DNA from: Acanthosepion esculentum
Taxonomy: Eukaryota; Mollusca; Cephalopoda; Sepiida; Sepiidae
DNA: 64,000 nt
Assembly (NCBI GenBank): GCA_964036315.1
Contig: OZ038496.1
Coordinates: 12,680,535 to 12,744,534, forward strand
Direction of reading: 5' to 3'
This document shows, piece by piece, positions 21,040 to 32,920 of the stretch. The notes under the pieces are model-generated. The model was not told where the DNA came from. It searched no databases and saw nothing but the letters and a program-made list of their open reading frames with translations. Within the stretch, counting starts at the first letter, position 1; each line of letters opens with the position of its first letter. The translations under genes and the position numbers were made by a program.

Positions 21040-21480
21040 AATTGTTCGCATTTTAAGAACTTATGAAAAAAGATAGGTTAACATGCATTTGGAACCAGTG
21101 ATAGGTGAAGAGAAAGCGGTGACTGCACCTATACACAGATATCCCCTTCGATAGAGAAGGCAACCTATAAGCTTGGACATCTAGTAACATTCTGAATAAA
21201 GTAAGGGGAAGGTGTAATGTGGTGCGTATCTCTCCTTCTGGGGAGATATCTATAGACTGAAGGGAAGATAACATAGGAAAGGTAGGCTGATAGCCGATAT
21301 TACACGAGGCAGTTTTATTTTTGTCATCTCCCATCTCTTAAATTGACAGTCCTTGCCACAAATATTTAGTTGAGTGTTCCCTGGTTGTTCATTAGAATAC
21401 GCTACACCGGAAATGTATCCAACATAATAATGGTTCAGCGTAGAAATTGTAGTCGACACGCGGGTCACTGATTGGACTTT
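21040..21480. repeat. LTR-like repeat, copy 2
   Basis: Partner of 15813-16540 (see there). The reverse-strand frame at 21250-21468 contains AYSNEQPGNTQLNICGKDCQF. Confidence 0.5.
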
Positions 21481-21689
21481 GGGAATATAAGATCTGCCGG
21501 GAGTTTAGATGTCATTCTCCTGGTTCGGTTCACCCTGATCGTCCCTTTTTTGTCTACTTCATCCCAATCCTGGCGTAATCTAAGGAACAGGCCTAAAAAG
21601 CACACTCGAAGCAGAGCAATACTGAACACGCTTATAAAGGGATTTATTTTCCTTTAAATACGTAATTTGTTTTAGTTCTTATAGATTTG

Positions 21690-22360
21690 ATCAGTACAGC
21701 TACGTCCGGGTACTGCGTAAGACGATAAGCTACATCCAAAAGCAAGGCCTGTGATCAGGAGGATTTGAGGATCGTGGAACCACTTCTTAATTGCTGGTGT
21801 TCCCAGGTTCTATCTGACCCGAGATGGTAACACCTGTTAGAGTCCCAGCTATGGACAAATAGTTAAGCTAGAAACCAGTCCGCGTCTTTGGTAAGACGAT
21901 AAACTACATCAAACAGCAAGGCCTCTAATCAGAAAGTTTCCTGGAGCGTGGAACCACCTCTTAATTACTTGTGTTCCCTGGTTAAACGTGACCCAGCACC
22001 TATTAGTGTCCCAACTATGGGAAAAATAATTAACCGACGAAATGGGGTTAAAACACTATGAAAGTGTAAAAATAGTTATAAATGTTTTGAAGGAAAGATT
22101 ATTACTAGCAATATATTATTACCGACAATACATTTTTGAAGAAAATAAATATTACCAGAAATACATTTTTGAAGAAAAATATTACCAGCAATATTTTTTG
22201 GAAGGAAAATATATTACCAGCAATACATTTTTTTTGTGGAAAAGGGTATTACCAGCAATACATTTTGTAAAAAATATTACCAGTAATAAAAAATCTAGTC
22301 GGCATTTAATAACCCATTTAGGTAGATATGTCGTAAAACAAAACGAACCAAACTAATCAG
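21690..22360 (-). mobile_element. minisatellite-bearing element MS, copy 1
   Basis: Reverse-orientation copy of the element at 40380-40985 and 54484-55360. One end is the AACCxxxxxGGGTTATTTAATGC sequence (22290-22350). The middle is a run of imperfect 30-odd-base units around ATTACCAGCAATA (about 22085-22290). The other end is two duplicated blocks with GACGATAA, TACATC and AAGCAAGGCCT (21715-21985). No protein is encoded. Class unknown. Confidence 0.75.
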
Positions 22361-22633
22361 AACTAATAGGAGGGGGCAGGTTTTCCATGGGTTAAATTAT
22401 TTAAACACACTTGTAACTTTTTTAAGAATTCCTGCGTTTTACCTTCTGCATCTGTCTTGAAAACAGCGTCATTTTTTCTTTCTTCTTTTTGGGGTTTCTT
22501 GAACATTCTGCCCGAATGCCACTAATACACAGGGGGATTATAGGAAGTGAAAGCGAGAGAAAAGCCTGAGTATAGGGAAGATTTAGGAAAGGACAAAAGA
22601 TAAACGGGATTCAAGAAGGCGATTGAAGATACT
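22361..22633. other. unassigned DNA
   Basis: No named feature. Confidence 0.4.
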
Positions 22634-22855
22634 TTAAAATTTTTGAAGAATGTTGTTATCAGGAAAGCAAGCAAACGGATGGAAGTTCCACGGGTGGGAA
22701 GTGTGACGAGAAAGGAAACTACTGGAATATAAGTGTCGGTTGCAATTAGCTAATTCAGTAGTAAACGGGTGGGACCTAGATGCCAATCTAGTAGCCCGCT
22801 TAAATTCATGTAGTCGGGTCACCAGGGAAAATATCTAGTCAGAGCATTTGCCATG
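22634..22855 (-). pseudogene. non-LTR retrotransposon ORF2 C-terminus
   Basis: The frame of 62 codons reads TRLHEFKRATRLASRSHPF, then FLSRTSHPWN-like and CFPDNNILQKF. This is the tail found in all the jockey/CR1-like copies of this window (HEFKRSTRLATRSH...F.RTS.LWN.LP..CFP). Only the last part of ORF2 remains. The sequence upstream on the reverse strand is unrelated, which indicates 5' truncation or a later break. Confidence 0.75.
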
Positions 22856-23315
22856 AAAATATTTGTAGAATGGACAGTAAAGTCCATCCGCGTCGGTGAG
22901 AAAGTGACGCGATCTGCGTTTATTAATAAAATCGTGTCGACCAATAACAAGGATTTCATATTGTTGTTCATAATGACGGTAGTCTTTGAGTATACAATCC
23001 AGAGGTTGGGAGTGAATATTCGAAGAGAGTAGGGAACCGTAGCTCAGGTTAGCAGTGGATATCCCGATAAAGTAGCAGAGCGTAGTTCAATAGTTCTTCC
23101 TTCTGACAGGTTGGCACTGGATATTCGGAGAGGGTAAACAAAATGTCCGCCTTTATACACGACGGATTGAATATTTTACGTCTCCTGATTGGTTAACCTT
23201 CTATTGGGGAACTATAAAGTGAGTCAAGTAATTTTGGTTTGCTCACTAGTACACAAAAATTGTAACACATATCACTTAGTATTTCTTCGCTGTATTAATT
23301 TAAATCCAATGAGAG
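22856..23315. other. unassigned DNA
   Basis: Contains TGTAGAATGG at 22865 and several 15-20 base near-repeats of TTCGxAGAGxGTA. An LTR is possible but unproven. Confidence 0.35.
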
Positions 23316-23319
23316 GTTA

Positions 23320-23376
<57 letters not shown>
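23316..23376. repeat. (CT)n microsatellite
   Basis: CT dinucleotides, about 28 copies with one TT interruption. Confidence 0.98.
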
Positions 23377-23877
23377 GCCCGCGTACAATCAAGAATTTGG
23401 GTCGCAGCATGTAACGTTAGTGGCTGATGACGCCACTCTATCTTGAGGTCGCCGTAATGGCTAGGCCTGTAGCAGATGTGACATGACATTGGATGCAAAG
23501 CAAGTCGATGACGGGATTCTTTGCCAAATGAATGACACATTGCATTTCTGTTGGGAATTTCGATCTTTTTCTATTAATTCAACACAAATTTAAATAAAAA
23601 AAAAGAATTTAGATTTACCAAAATTCACACCAAAACTCAGAAATGGCTTTTAAAAATTTGTTCAAAAATGCATTCATTTTTATTTTTTGCCTTACGTCTG
23701 GAAAGGAAGCCACTCAAAATGAGAATCTATCACGCTCCGATCAGTCCTGAACGTGGACATATTTTTCATTTTGGCGCTGCGTCAGGTACTTTTAATTGTT
23801 TTTGTGTGAGCTGATGTCTTTTGGTCAACGAAATTATACTGTGATTTACAGTCAGATGAATATAACTAGGATCTTCC

Positions 23878-23880
<3 letters not shown>
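23377..23880. other. unassigned DNA
   Basis: No named feature. Confidence 0.4.

Positions 23881-23931
<51 letters not shown>
23881..23931. repeat. (TA)n microsatellite
   Basis: TA run. Confidence 0.98.
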
Positions 23932-23932
<1 letters not shown>

Positions 23933-24044
23933 TTTGCAATAAAATCAAAAAACAAACTTTGATTTAAAATGTATGTCTTAGGGTGAATTAATATTTGCGA
24001 TAGGTAACTTTACTATATTTGGGTTGAAGTAGCATAAAAGAAAG

Positions 24045-24235
24045 GTACTGTGAAGTAATGGGTAGAGTTCGAGTTCCATTACATTCACTTACGTGCTAAT
24101 ACCCTTGGGAAAGGTATGAATTATCTTATTCTCCTCCTCGGCTATAGAACGGGATTCTATAGACTTGGATGGCAACTGGCGCGCTTGATTAGCTCTACAC
24201 GATCCTAATCTGCCATGCCATGACTTTTGGCACGT
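24045..24235 (+). mobile_element. SINE family 4 fragment
   Basis: Shares CATTACATTCACTTACGTGC, CCTTGGGAAAGGTATGAA and CTTGGATGGCAACTGG with the copies at 42290-42690. The B-box-like GAGTTCGAGTTCC is just upstream at 24066. Truncated before the downstream half. Confidence 0.65.
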
Positions 24236-25385
24236 CACTGTACATAGTTTCCTCCTTTCATTGCATCAAAAAATTATTCGATTGACGTTAATATTAATGT
24301 GACTTTTCTTTGGCTCGAGTAGGACTTACAAAACAATGATTCTCCTGAAATTATCTTTCGTCTTTTCCTCCCTCTAATGGTCATGGGAAATTTCCTCCGG
24401 TGAAATTCGCTCATGGGGAAAACAATTTTAGCGCGGAAATAACCGAAGCCTTATTCACGAAACTGGAAGATGATATGTTTCGCATCATTTGTCAAGTTTT
24501 CGCATCACGTACTGGCGGTCAGTAGAGAAAATCTTCTTTCACAGCATAATCTGGCGAATTCTTTAGATTAGATTTGGCCAGGCCGTTGTTTGCGATGCAA
24601 TTTTCGAACGAGAAAGAGATTTTCAGAATATTTGCAATTAGCTTGCATGGACAGAAGCTCCGATATCATCCGAGATTTTTTCGCCCGAAATTGCCGTCTG
24701 CAGAATTCGATCAAGCAACTCCCACAGTTTATCAATGGATACCTTCTTTAACCGGGTCTTTGAAATTCTTCTGAATTTTCCTTCCGCTCGGCTGAAACCG
24801 TCATCGCCAGCCAATCATTCCCTGATGACCTATGACCCTCAGGAAACTGGGCGACAAATATTATATATGGACTTATCGCTCAACGACCTATCACTCCATT
24901 AAAGTCCAGATGCTTTAAGAGACTATACTAAGATGGTAAAATACAATTCAAGATGCACACTACCTATAACTTGAGAAAGAGGGTGGCCATGGCTATCCAC
25001 AACTTCCTATATCTGTATCTCTAAATAATCTTTGTCTTGTTCCTATCACTTCTAGTCCCTATCCTGTCATGTTTTTTTACACAAATGCTTTAGATAAGTT
25101 AATCAATATTTGCCTCTCATGCTGTCATTATGCCCTGTGGGTATCAAATTCTCCAGGTTATGTTTCTTTATTATATACACAAGAAATTCCTTCTAGATTG
25201 TAACTAAAAGTGTCATTTTGTTCACCAATTTCCTTAAAACCTCCCCCTTGCTCACATGCTCAGTCCATAGTATTCTCAGCTTTCCCCTGTAGAACCAAAT
25301 TTCTGTTGACTCAAGTATCTGTAAGAAGATTGTCCCGTATTAACTGCCATAAAGAAAGTTGATATTACCTTGGAGTTCAGTTTTT
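24236..25385. other. unassigned DNA, relatively complex
   Basis: Less AT-rich than its surroundings. The longest forward frame is 66 codons (24574-24774) with no recognised domain. Nothing supports a gene. Confidence 0.4.
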
Positions 25386-25439
25386 ATTAGGTGGGCCAGA
25401 AAGTTGGGACTCACTCACGAAGCAAAAAGAACACAACAA

Positions 25440-25702
25440 AATTTCATATAGCAACACCAAAATTTATTCTTCAAAATAAAAATTCATTATTGTCTTCTGC
25501 CAGCGATCAGGCAGCATTCGAATCTGTTCCGGATACCAGTCGGCTAGCTTTGAATCCCAAAACTGTAAACACGCTTCCTTCACTTTATCAAAAGTATTTT
25601 ATCGCTGGTCACGGAAGAAGTGTGCCATTCAGCGGAATAGGCCATAGTCACTTGGGGACTGAATAGTAAATGTGGAAGAATCGCAACACCGTCCATAAGA
25701 TT
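25440..25702 (-). pseudogene. mariner transposase, C-terminal third
   Basis: Reverse-strand frames show SPSDYGLF (third catalytic Asp of mariner DD34D enzymes), then MAHFFRDQR, and a well-kept ADWYPEQIRMLPDRWQKTI, which matches the family tail (WYxxGIxxLxxRWxKxI). Two in-frame stops. The portion directly N-terminal to SPSD is replaced by the 32-bp array. Confidence 0.82.
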
Positions 25703-28432
25703 GAACCTCTTTTTACTCAACCTGGAATATGTTTGAACCTCTCCTTACTCAGCTTGGCATGTGTTTGAACCTCTCCTTACTCAGCTTGGCATGTGTTTGA
25801 ACATCTCCTTACTCAGCTTGGCATGTGTTTGAACCTCTCCTTACTCAGCTTGGCATGTGTTTGAACATCTCCTTACTCAGCTTGGCATGTGTTTGAACAT
25901 CTCCTTACTCAGCTTGGCATGTGTTTGAACCTCTCCTTACTCAGCTTGGCATGTGTTTGAACATCTCCTTACTCAGCTTGGCATGTGTTTGAACCTCTCC
26001 TTACTCAGCTTGGCATGTGTTTGAACATCTCCTTACTCAGCTTGGCATGTGTTTGAACATCTCCTTACTCAGCTTGGCATGTGTTTGAACCTCTCCTTAC
26101 TCAGCTTGGCATGTGTTTGAACCTCTCCTTACTCAGCTTGGCATGTGTTTGAACATCTCCTTACTCAGCTTGGCATGTGTTTGAACCTCTCCTTACTCAG
26201 CTTGGCATGTGTTTGAACATCTCCTTACTCAGCTTGGCATGTGTTTGAACCTCTCCTTACTCAGCTTGGCATGTGTTTGAACATCTCCTTACTCAGCTTG
26301 GCATGTGTTTGAACATCTCCTTACTCAGCTTGGCATGTGTTTGAACATCTCCTTACTCAGCTTGGCATGTGTTTGAACCTCTCCTTACTCAGCTTGGCAT
26401 GTGTTTGAACATCTCCTTACTCAGCTTGGCATGTGTTTGAACCTCTCCTTACTCAGCTTGGCATTTGTTTGAACCTCTCCTTACTCAGCTTGGCATGTGT
26501 TTGAACATCTCCTTACTCAGCTTGGCATGTGTTTGAACATCTCCTTACTCAGCTTGGCATGTGTTTGAACATCTCCTTACTCAGCTTGGCATGTGTTTGA
26601 ACCTCTCCTTACTCAGCTTGGCATGTGTTTGAACATCTCCTTACTCAGCTTGGCATGTGTTTGAACCTCTCCTTACTCAGCTTGGCATGTGTTTGAACAT
26701 CTCCTTACTCAGCTTGGCATGTGTTTGAACCTCTCCTTACTCAGCTTGGCATGTGTTTGAACATCTCCTTACTCAGCTTGGCATGTGTTTGAACCTCTCC
26801 TTACTCAGCTTGGCATGTGTTTGAACATCTCCTTACTCAGCTTGGCATGTGTTTGAACCTCTCCTTACTCAGCTTGGCATGTGTTTGAACATCTCCTTAC
26901 TCAGCTTGGCATGTGTTTGAACCTCTCCTTACTCAGCTTGGCATGTGTTTGAACATCTCCTTACTCAGCTTGGCATGTGTTTGAACCTCTCCTTACTCAG
27001 CTTGGCATGTGTTTGAACATCTCCTTACTCAGCTTGGCATGTGTTTGAACATCTCCTTACTCAGCTTGGCATTTGTTTGAACCTCTCCTTACTCAGCTTG
27101 GCATGTGTTTGAACATCTCCTTACTCAGCTTGGCATGTGTTTGAACCTCTCCTTACTCAGCTTGGCATGTGTTTGAACATCTCCTTACTCAGCTTGGCAT
27201 GTGTTTGAACCTCTCCTTACTCAGCTTGGCATGTGTTTGAACATCTCCTTACTCAGCTTGGCATGTGTTTGAACCTCTCCTTACTCAGCTTGGCATGTGT
27301 TTGAACATCTCCTTACTCAGCTTGGCATGTGTTTGAACCTCTCCTTACTCAGCTTGGCATGTGTTTGAACATCTCCTTACTCAGCTTGGCATGTGTTTGA
27401 ACCTCTCCTTACTCAGCTTGGCATGTGTTTTAACATCTCCTTACTCAGCTTGGCATGTGTTTGAACCTCTCCTTACTCAGCTTGGCATGTGTTTGAACCT
27501 CTCCTTACTCAGCTTGGCATGTGTTTGAACATCTCCTTACTCAGCTTGGCATGTGTTTGAACATCTCCTTACTCAGCTTGGCATGTGTTTGAACCTCTCC
27601 TTACTCAGCTTGGCATGTGTTTGAACATCTCCTTACTCAGCTTGGCATGTGTTTGAACCTCTCCTTACTCAGCTTGGCATGTGTTTGAACATCTCCTTAC
27701 TCAGCTTGGCATGTGTTTGAACCTCTCCTTACTCAGCTTGGCATGTGTTTGAACATCTCCTTACTCAGCTTGGCATGTGTTTGAACATCTCCTTACTCAG
27801 CTTGGCATTTGTTTGAACCTCTCCTTACTCAGCTTGGCATGTGTTTGAACATCTCCTTACTCAGCTTGGCATGTGTTTGAACCTCTCCTTACTCAGCTTG
27901 GCATGTGTTTGAACATCTCCTTACTCAGCTTGGCATGTGTTTGAACCTCTCCTTACTCAGCTTGGCATGTGTTTGAACATCTCCTTACTCAGCTTGGCAT
28001 GTGTTTGAACCTCTCCTTACTCAGCTTGGCATGTGTTTGAACATCTCCTTACTCAGCTTGGCATGTGTTTGAACCTCTCCTTACTCAGCTTGGCATGTGT
28101 TTGAACATCTCCTTACTCAGCTTGGCATGTGTTTGAACCTCTCCTTACTCAGCTTGGCATGTGTTTGAACATCTCCTTACTCAGCTTGGCATGTGTTTGA
28201 ACCTCTCCTTACTCAGCTTGGCATGTGTTTGAACATCTCCTTACTCAGCTTGGCATGTGTTTGAACCTCTCCTTACTCAGCTTGGCATGTGTTTGAACAT
28301 CTCCTTACTCAGCTTGGCATGTGTTTGAACCTCTCCTTACTCAGCTTGGCATGTGTTTGAACATCTCCTTACTCAGCTTGGCATGTGTTTGAACCTCTCC
28401 TTACTCAGCTTGGCATGTGTTTGAACATCTCC
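25703..28432. repeat. 32-bp minisatellite, homogeneous core
   Basis: About 85 units of 32 bases with core TACTCAGCTTGGCATGTG. Two unit types differ at one base (GAACCTCTCC or GAACATCTCC) and mostly alternate, giving a 64-base higher-order period with occasional skips. Rare variants are CATTTG (26463, 27071 and 27805) and TTTTAAC (27427). On the reverse strand the unit reads as the mariner stretch following QQDN...HT (RLSKERFKHM), but 32 is not a multiple of 3, so no protein is made through it. Confidence 0.98.
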
Positions 28433-30327
28433 GTACTTAACTTGACATGTGCTTGATACTCTTCTTACTCAACCTGATATGTGTGTGAACCTCTCCTTAC
28501 TCAACCTGGCATGATTTTGATCCTCTCCTTACACAAACCGATATGTATTTGAACCTTTCCTTACTCAATGTGGCATGAGTTTGAACCTCTCCTTACTCAA
28601 ACTGGCATGTATTTCAACCTCACTTTACTCAACGTGGCATGTGTTTAAACTTGTCCTAACTCAACCTGATATGTGTTTGAACCTGTCCTTACTCAAATTG
28701 GCATGTGTTTCAAGCTCTCCTCATCAAGATGGTATGTGTTTGAACCTCTCTTTACTCAACCTGACGTGCATAAACCACTCCTTACTCAACCTGGCATGTG
28801 TTTGAACCTTCTCCTTACTCAACCTGGCATGTGTTTGAACCTTCTCCTTACTCAACCTGACATGTGTTTGGCCCTCTCTATACTCAACCAGCTATGTGTT
28901 TGAATCTCTCCTTACTCGAACTGGCATATGTTTGATGTTCTCCTTATCAAGCTGGCATGTGTAAAATCTTCTCGTTCCTCAAACTGACATGTGTTTGAAC
29001 CTTTCCTTACAAAACCTGGCATGTATTTGAACCTCTCCTCACTCAACCTGGCATGTGATTGATCTACTCCTTACTCAACCTGGCATGTGATTGATCTACT
29101 CCTCACTTAACCTGGCATGTGATTGATCTACTCCTTACTCAACCTGGCATGTGATTGATCTACTCCTCACTCAACCTGGCATGTGATTGATCTACTCTTC
29201 ACTCAACCTGGCATGTGATTGATCTACTCCTTACTCAACCTGGCATGTGATTGATCTACTCCTCACTCAACCTGGCATGAGTTTGGACCTCTATTTACTC
29301 AAACAGCTATCTGTTTGAATCTCTCCTTACTCGAAATGACATGTGTTTGATGCTCTCCTTACTAAATAGATATGTGTTTGAACCTCTCTTTACTCTCCTT
29401 ACTCAACATGTCATGTGTTTGAACCTCTTCTTACTCAACCTGGCATCTATTTGAACCTTTCCCTATTCCACCTGGCATGTGATTGAACATCTCTTTAGTC
29501 AAAATGGCATGTGTTTGTACCTCTACTTACTCAACCAGCCATGTGTTTGATCCTCACTTTACCTAACGTGACATGTGTTTAAACTTGTCCTGACTCAACC
29601 TGATATATCCTTACTCATTCTGGCCTATGTTTGATCCACTTCTTACTCAGCCTGACATCTGTTTGGACCTTTCTTTACTCAACCAGGCATGTATTTGAAA
29701 CTCACGTCACTCAACCTGCATGTGTTTGATCTTCTCCTTCCTCTACCAGGCATGTGATTGAACCTCTCCTTAATCAACCTGGCACGTGTTTGAACCTCTC
29801 CTTACTCAACATGGCATGTATCTTTTCATCTCCTTACTTAACTTGACATGTGTTTGATACTCTTCTTACTCAATCTGGTATGGGTTTGGACCTCTCCTTA
29901 TTCAATCTGCCATGTGTTTGAACCTCTCCTTACTCGACCTGGCATGTGTTTGAACATGTCCTTGCTAAGCCAGGCATGTGTTTGAAACTCTGCGTACCCA
30001 ACCTGACATGTATTTTAAACTTTTCTTACTCGAACTGGCATGTGTATGAATATCTACTTCCTCAAACTGGCATGTTTTTGAAACTCTCCTTACTCAACCT
30101 GGCATGTGTTTGAACGTGCCTTTACTCATACTGGCATGTGTTTGAACCACGCCTTTCTTAACCTGGCATGTGTTTGAAAGTCTCTTTATTCAACCTGACA
30201 TGTTTTGAACCTCCCCTTATTCAACCTGGCATGTGTTCTAACCTCTACTTACTCAAACTTGCATGTTTTTGAAACTCTCCTTACTCAACCTGACATGTGA
30301 TTGAACCTCTCCTTACTCAACCTTTCA
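28433..30327. repeat. 32-bp minisatellite, decayed half
   Basis: Same unit with heavy divergence (CTCAACCTGGCATGTG still common). A locally re-homogenised block of about eight units of a third type (GATTGATCTACTCC) lies at 29048-29275. The gradient from diverged at 30.3 kb to identical at 26 kb suggests growth from the mariner gene outward. Confidence 0.95.
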
Positions 30328-30500
30328 GTGTGCCGTCTCGGATTGTCTTGCTGAAACAAATCCCAACCTAGATTGGCCAAAGCAGGATACTCCTTCTTTA
30401 GTTCGTCTTATACATGTTCGTTCGACCTGCTGGCAATAGAATTTAACATTGCTAGCGCGACCGCGTGGAACAACCTCGAAATTCATTATTTCTTAGAAAT
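30328..30500 (-). pseudogene. mariner transposase, central segment
   Basis: The reverse strand reads RTINSDLYCQQ-like, then FQQDNPRRHTERLSKERF. The second catalytic Asp codon is at 30345-30347. The array begins within this last motif. The preceding part is stop-interrupted. Confidence 0.8.
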
Positions 30501-30559
30501 TCGACACACAGACATTCATATCTAACTCCATTCTCTTATTAATATTGAGTTGATCAAAA

Positions 30560-30800
30560 AATCCCGACACACTTTGATTTTGAATCAAACGTCTTTAAAC
30601 AATCTTCCATCACTTCATCAAATGTGTTTTGTATCGCTGGTCGCGGCGGATGTGTGCCATTGAGAGGAATAGGCCATAGTGACTCGAATCAGCATCAGGA
30701 CTGAATGGTGGACGTGGAAGAATCTCAACATCGTCCATCTGTTTGAACTTTTGAGTCAGCCTGGCAGTGGGTAACCTCGCATTGTCTTACTGAAACGACT
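30560..30800 (-). pseudogene. mariner transposase, second C-terminal piece
   Basis: Reverse frames read FKQMDDVEILPRPPFSPD and then HYGLFLSMAHIRRDQR. It covers the same protein region as 25600-25700 but without an array, including the junction from which the 32-bp unit derives. It gives an internal unexpanded reference for that junction. Truncated by TGA. Confidence 0.78.
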
Positions 30801-31029
30801 ACATTTCTGTCAGTTAGGGGCCTACTCAAAGAGGAATAAACTGTGCAGGGGCAACAACCGCGGCGTACGGAGGCTGATAGTCAAATGAATTAGGACACTC
30901 TGGCTAACCTCGCCTCATGTTGGTGTTGCGTCATATAATTCTGTTGTTTTCTTTCCGATTCCTAAATGAGTCAGGACTTTCTGTCCAACCAAGAATGTTG
31001 TTTTTTATTCATTAGCACATATGAATTAA

Positions 31030-31578
31030 TTGCTTAACGTTTCTTTATAGGGCAAGGAATTACTTGTAAATTATAACGCCTCCAAAACAAAAGCAAAGGA
31101 AACTTTTCTGTCTTTCATCGTCGTGGCTCACGCTAACACCAAGAAGAGCAACACTTTACGTCATTTTGGACTCATCTTTTTCACTGCCATGAAGTCGAAT
31201 GATTATATTAAGCGGTAAGCTATACTGCGAGGGGGTCTGCATTCCGTGTGTCGTGCTAGACAATACTTCACGTCAAAATCCATCTTATCCATTTATAAAT
31301 CTACCATCCGTCTGTTCACTGAATATTGCTTACATATCTAGTGCCCCCAGTATATATAGAGACTCTTGACAAATGCTGAAAACTGTCTGTAATGTAATCG
31401 GCGGAAAGCTGCCGTCACCGTTGTGACGCGTATTTTCTATAAATATTTACATGGCAATTGTTCTGATGAGCTGTCCTCCTTGGTGACTCGGCTCCATGAA
31501 TTTGAGCGTAGTACTAGATTGGCAACTAGGTCTCACTGTTTTCCTGTTTGTTGTAACCTAGGGAAAGTTACTGAATAG
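31030..31578 (+). pseudogene. jockey/CR1-like LINE ORF2, RT end (copy L2)
   Basis: Frames read NASKTK, a LRHFGL-like block, SILSIYKSTIRLF-like and finally RLHEFERSTRLATRSH. This is the region after the RT catalytic domain (thumb and downstream) in jockey/CR1-type elements. Several stops and shifts. The copy stops near 31578 and its final part resumes at 32185, so about 600 bases were inserted. Confidence 0.75.
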
Positions 31579-32184
31579 AATAATCAAACGAAGGTTGATA
31601 TGAACGATAATACTTAGGACAAGAACAACACATATAAGATTCGCTAGCGGCGCGTAGAAGAAAGTATTCAGCTGATAGATGCGAATCAAGTGAATTCCAC
31701 AATGAATCTACAACTGCAGGATATCTACTAATCGCCCCACGAGGTCAGATATGGCACAAGGCCAAATTTAATGTGTTGTATCCGAGCCCGTAGGCTCGGC
31801 CAAAAATTTTCCGTAGACCGCATATAAGACGGGACTCTGCCCTTCGACATAGCCTCGTCCGGGGATTCTCTCTGCCCGGAGGCAGAAAGTTTGACCAGCA
31901 CAGCTGGAGACGAATCTCCAAGATATCTACTAACCGCCCAACGCGATCAGATGTGGGACAAGGCCAAATTTAATGTGGGGTATCCGAGCCCCTAGAATCG
32001 GCCAAAAATTCCTCGTAGACCGCGTATAAAACTGGGTCGGGTAGCTGTTTCCCGAGACGGGACTCTGCCCTTCGACATAGCCTTGTCTAGGAATCCCTTC
32101 TGCGCGGAGGCAGAGAGGTTGTCCATAGGTATGCTACAATACTGTTGAAATATCTCGATGCATTTGTATGTCATATTCTAATAT
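31579..32184. mobile_element. insertion in LINE L2 carrying a 198-bp duplicated repeat
   Basis: Two direct copies (about 31722-31918 and 31919-32115) share ATATCTACTAAYCGCCC, ACAAGGCCAAATTTAATGTG and CTGCCCTTCGACATAGCC. The same family occurs inverted and also duplicated at 52600-52930. It interrupts a LINE. Class not recognised. Confidence 0.65.
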
Positions 32185-32410
32185 TTTCTCTTCTCTTTCG
32201 TCTCATCTGTGGACCTCTTTTGCTTCCTACCTTCCCAGCCATATTCTTCGAAATGTAATGACAATCACCATCTTCTCTCTTACTCAACCCACTTCTTCTC
32301 TTGCCAGTTCTTCTCAATAAAGTTTTCTCAATGTCTTTCACTCCCAGTAACCCCTTTCTTCTTACTGGCGCTATCACCTTGCTTGAGATGAAATGATTTT
32401 TTTAAAACTT
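32185..32410 (+). pseudogene. LINE copy L2, ORF2 end and 3' UTR
   Basis: A degenerate C-terminal tail is followed by a 3' UTR also found at 44620-44720 and 50540-50660 (blocks AATAAAGTTT, TCACTC and CTTGCTTGAGATGAAATGAT). Confidence 0.65.
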
Positions 32411-32798
32411 ATGACCAGGTTAAAGTTTGCTTAACCCAAGGCTTGAGACAGAATAATTCAACCATAACCAGAAATACTACTTGGGCCACAAATGCGAGAA
32501 CAGAAAATGATCATATGTATTAGAATATTGTGAACCAAAAGAATTGTTTACAAACGATTACGTTTTTGTAGTACGAGCAACAGTACTTTTCTTTTATATG
32601 GTGTGTCACTTCAGAATGTAGGCGACCATAGCTCTTCAGAAACCACTAATCCTTTTACTTCTTAGCATTATTTCGGACAACTATCAGGTACTCCCTGTTT
32701 CCATTTGTACATTTTCACTTCAGTCTGTCTTGGAACTGTCAACTTATCCCAGCACTTTTCTGCCTTTATATGTGATATAAATTTCAACTGACTCTTCT
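32411..32798. other. unassigned DNA
   Basis: No named feature. Confidence 0.4.
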
Positions 32799-32850
32799 TT
32801 ATTCTACTTCCAAGTGTCTTGCAAATACATCTCTATCTATAATAGGCAGG

Positions 32851-32920
<70 letters not shown>

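Larger units (their letters stand above)
25386..30997 (-). mobile_element. mariner element expanded by an internal minisatellite
   Basis: Terminal repeats: TTAGGTGGGCCAGAAAGTTG near 25387-25406, and on the reverse strand TTGGTTGGACAGAAAGTCCT ending near 30997, each followed by GACTCA. Between them, in order on the reverse strand, are a rearranged C-terminal transposase piece (30800-30560), a central piece ending at the second catalytic Asp (30500-30328), a 32-bp array (30327-25703) and the C-terminal third (25700-25440). A TA precedes the left terminus, but the right one has GA, so the duplication is eroded. The 5.6-kb length is mostly array. Confidence 0.8.

Noticed and set aside
25703..28432. 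CRISPR-like regular repeat
   Set aside because: Units are directly adjacent with no spacers, the host is eukaryotic and no cas-like gene is present.
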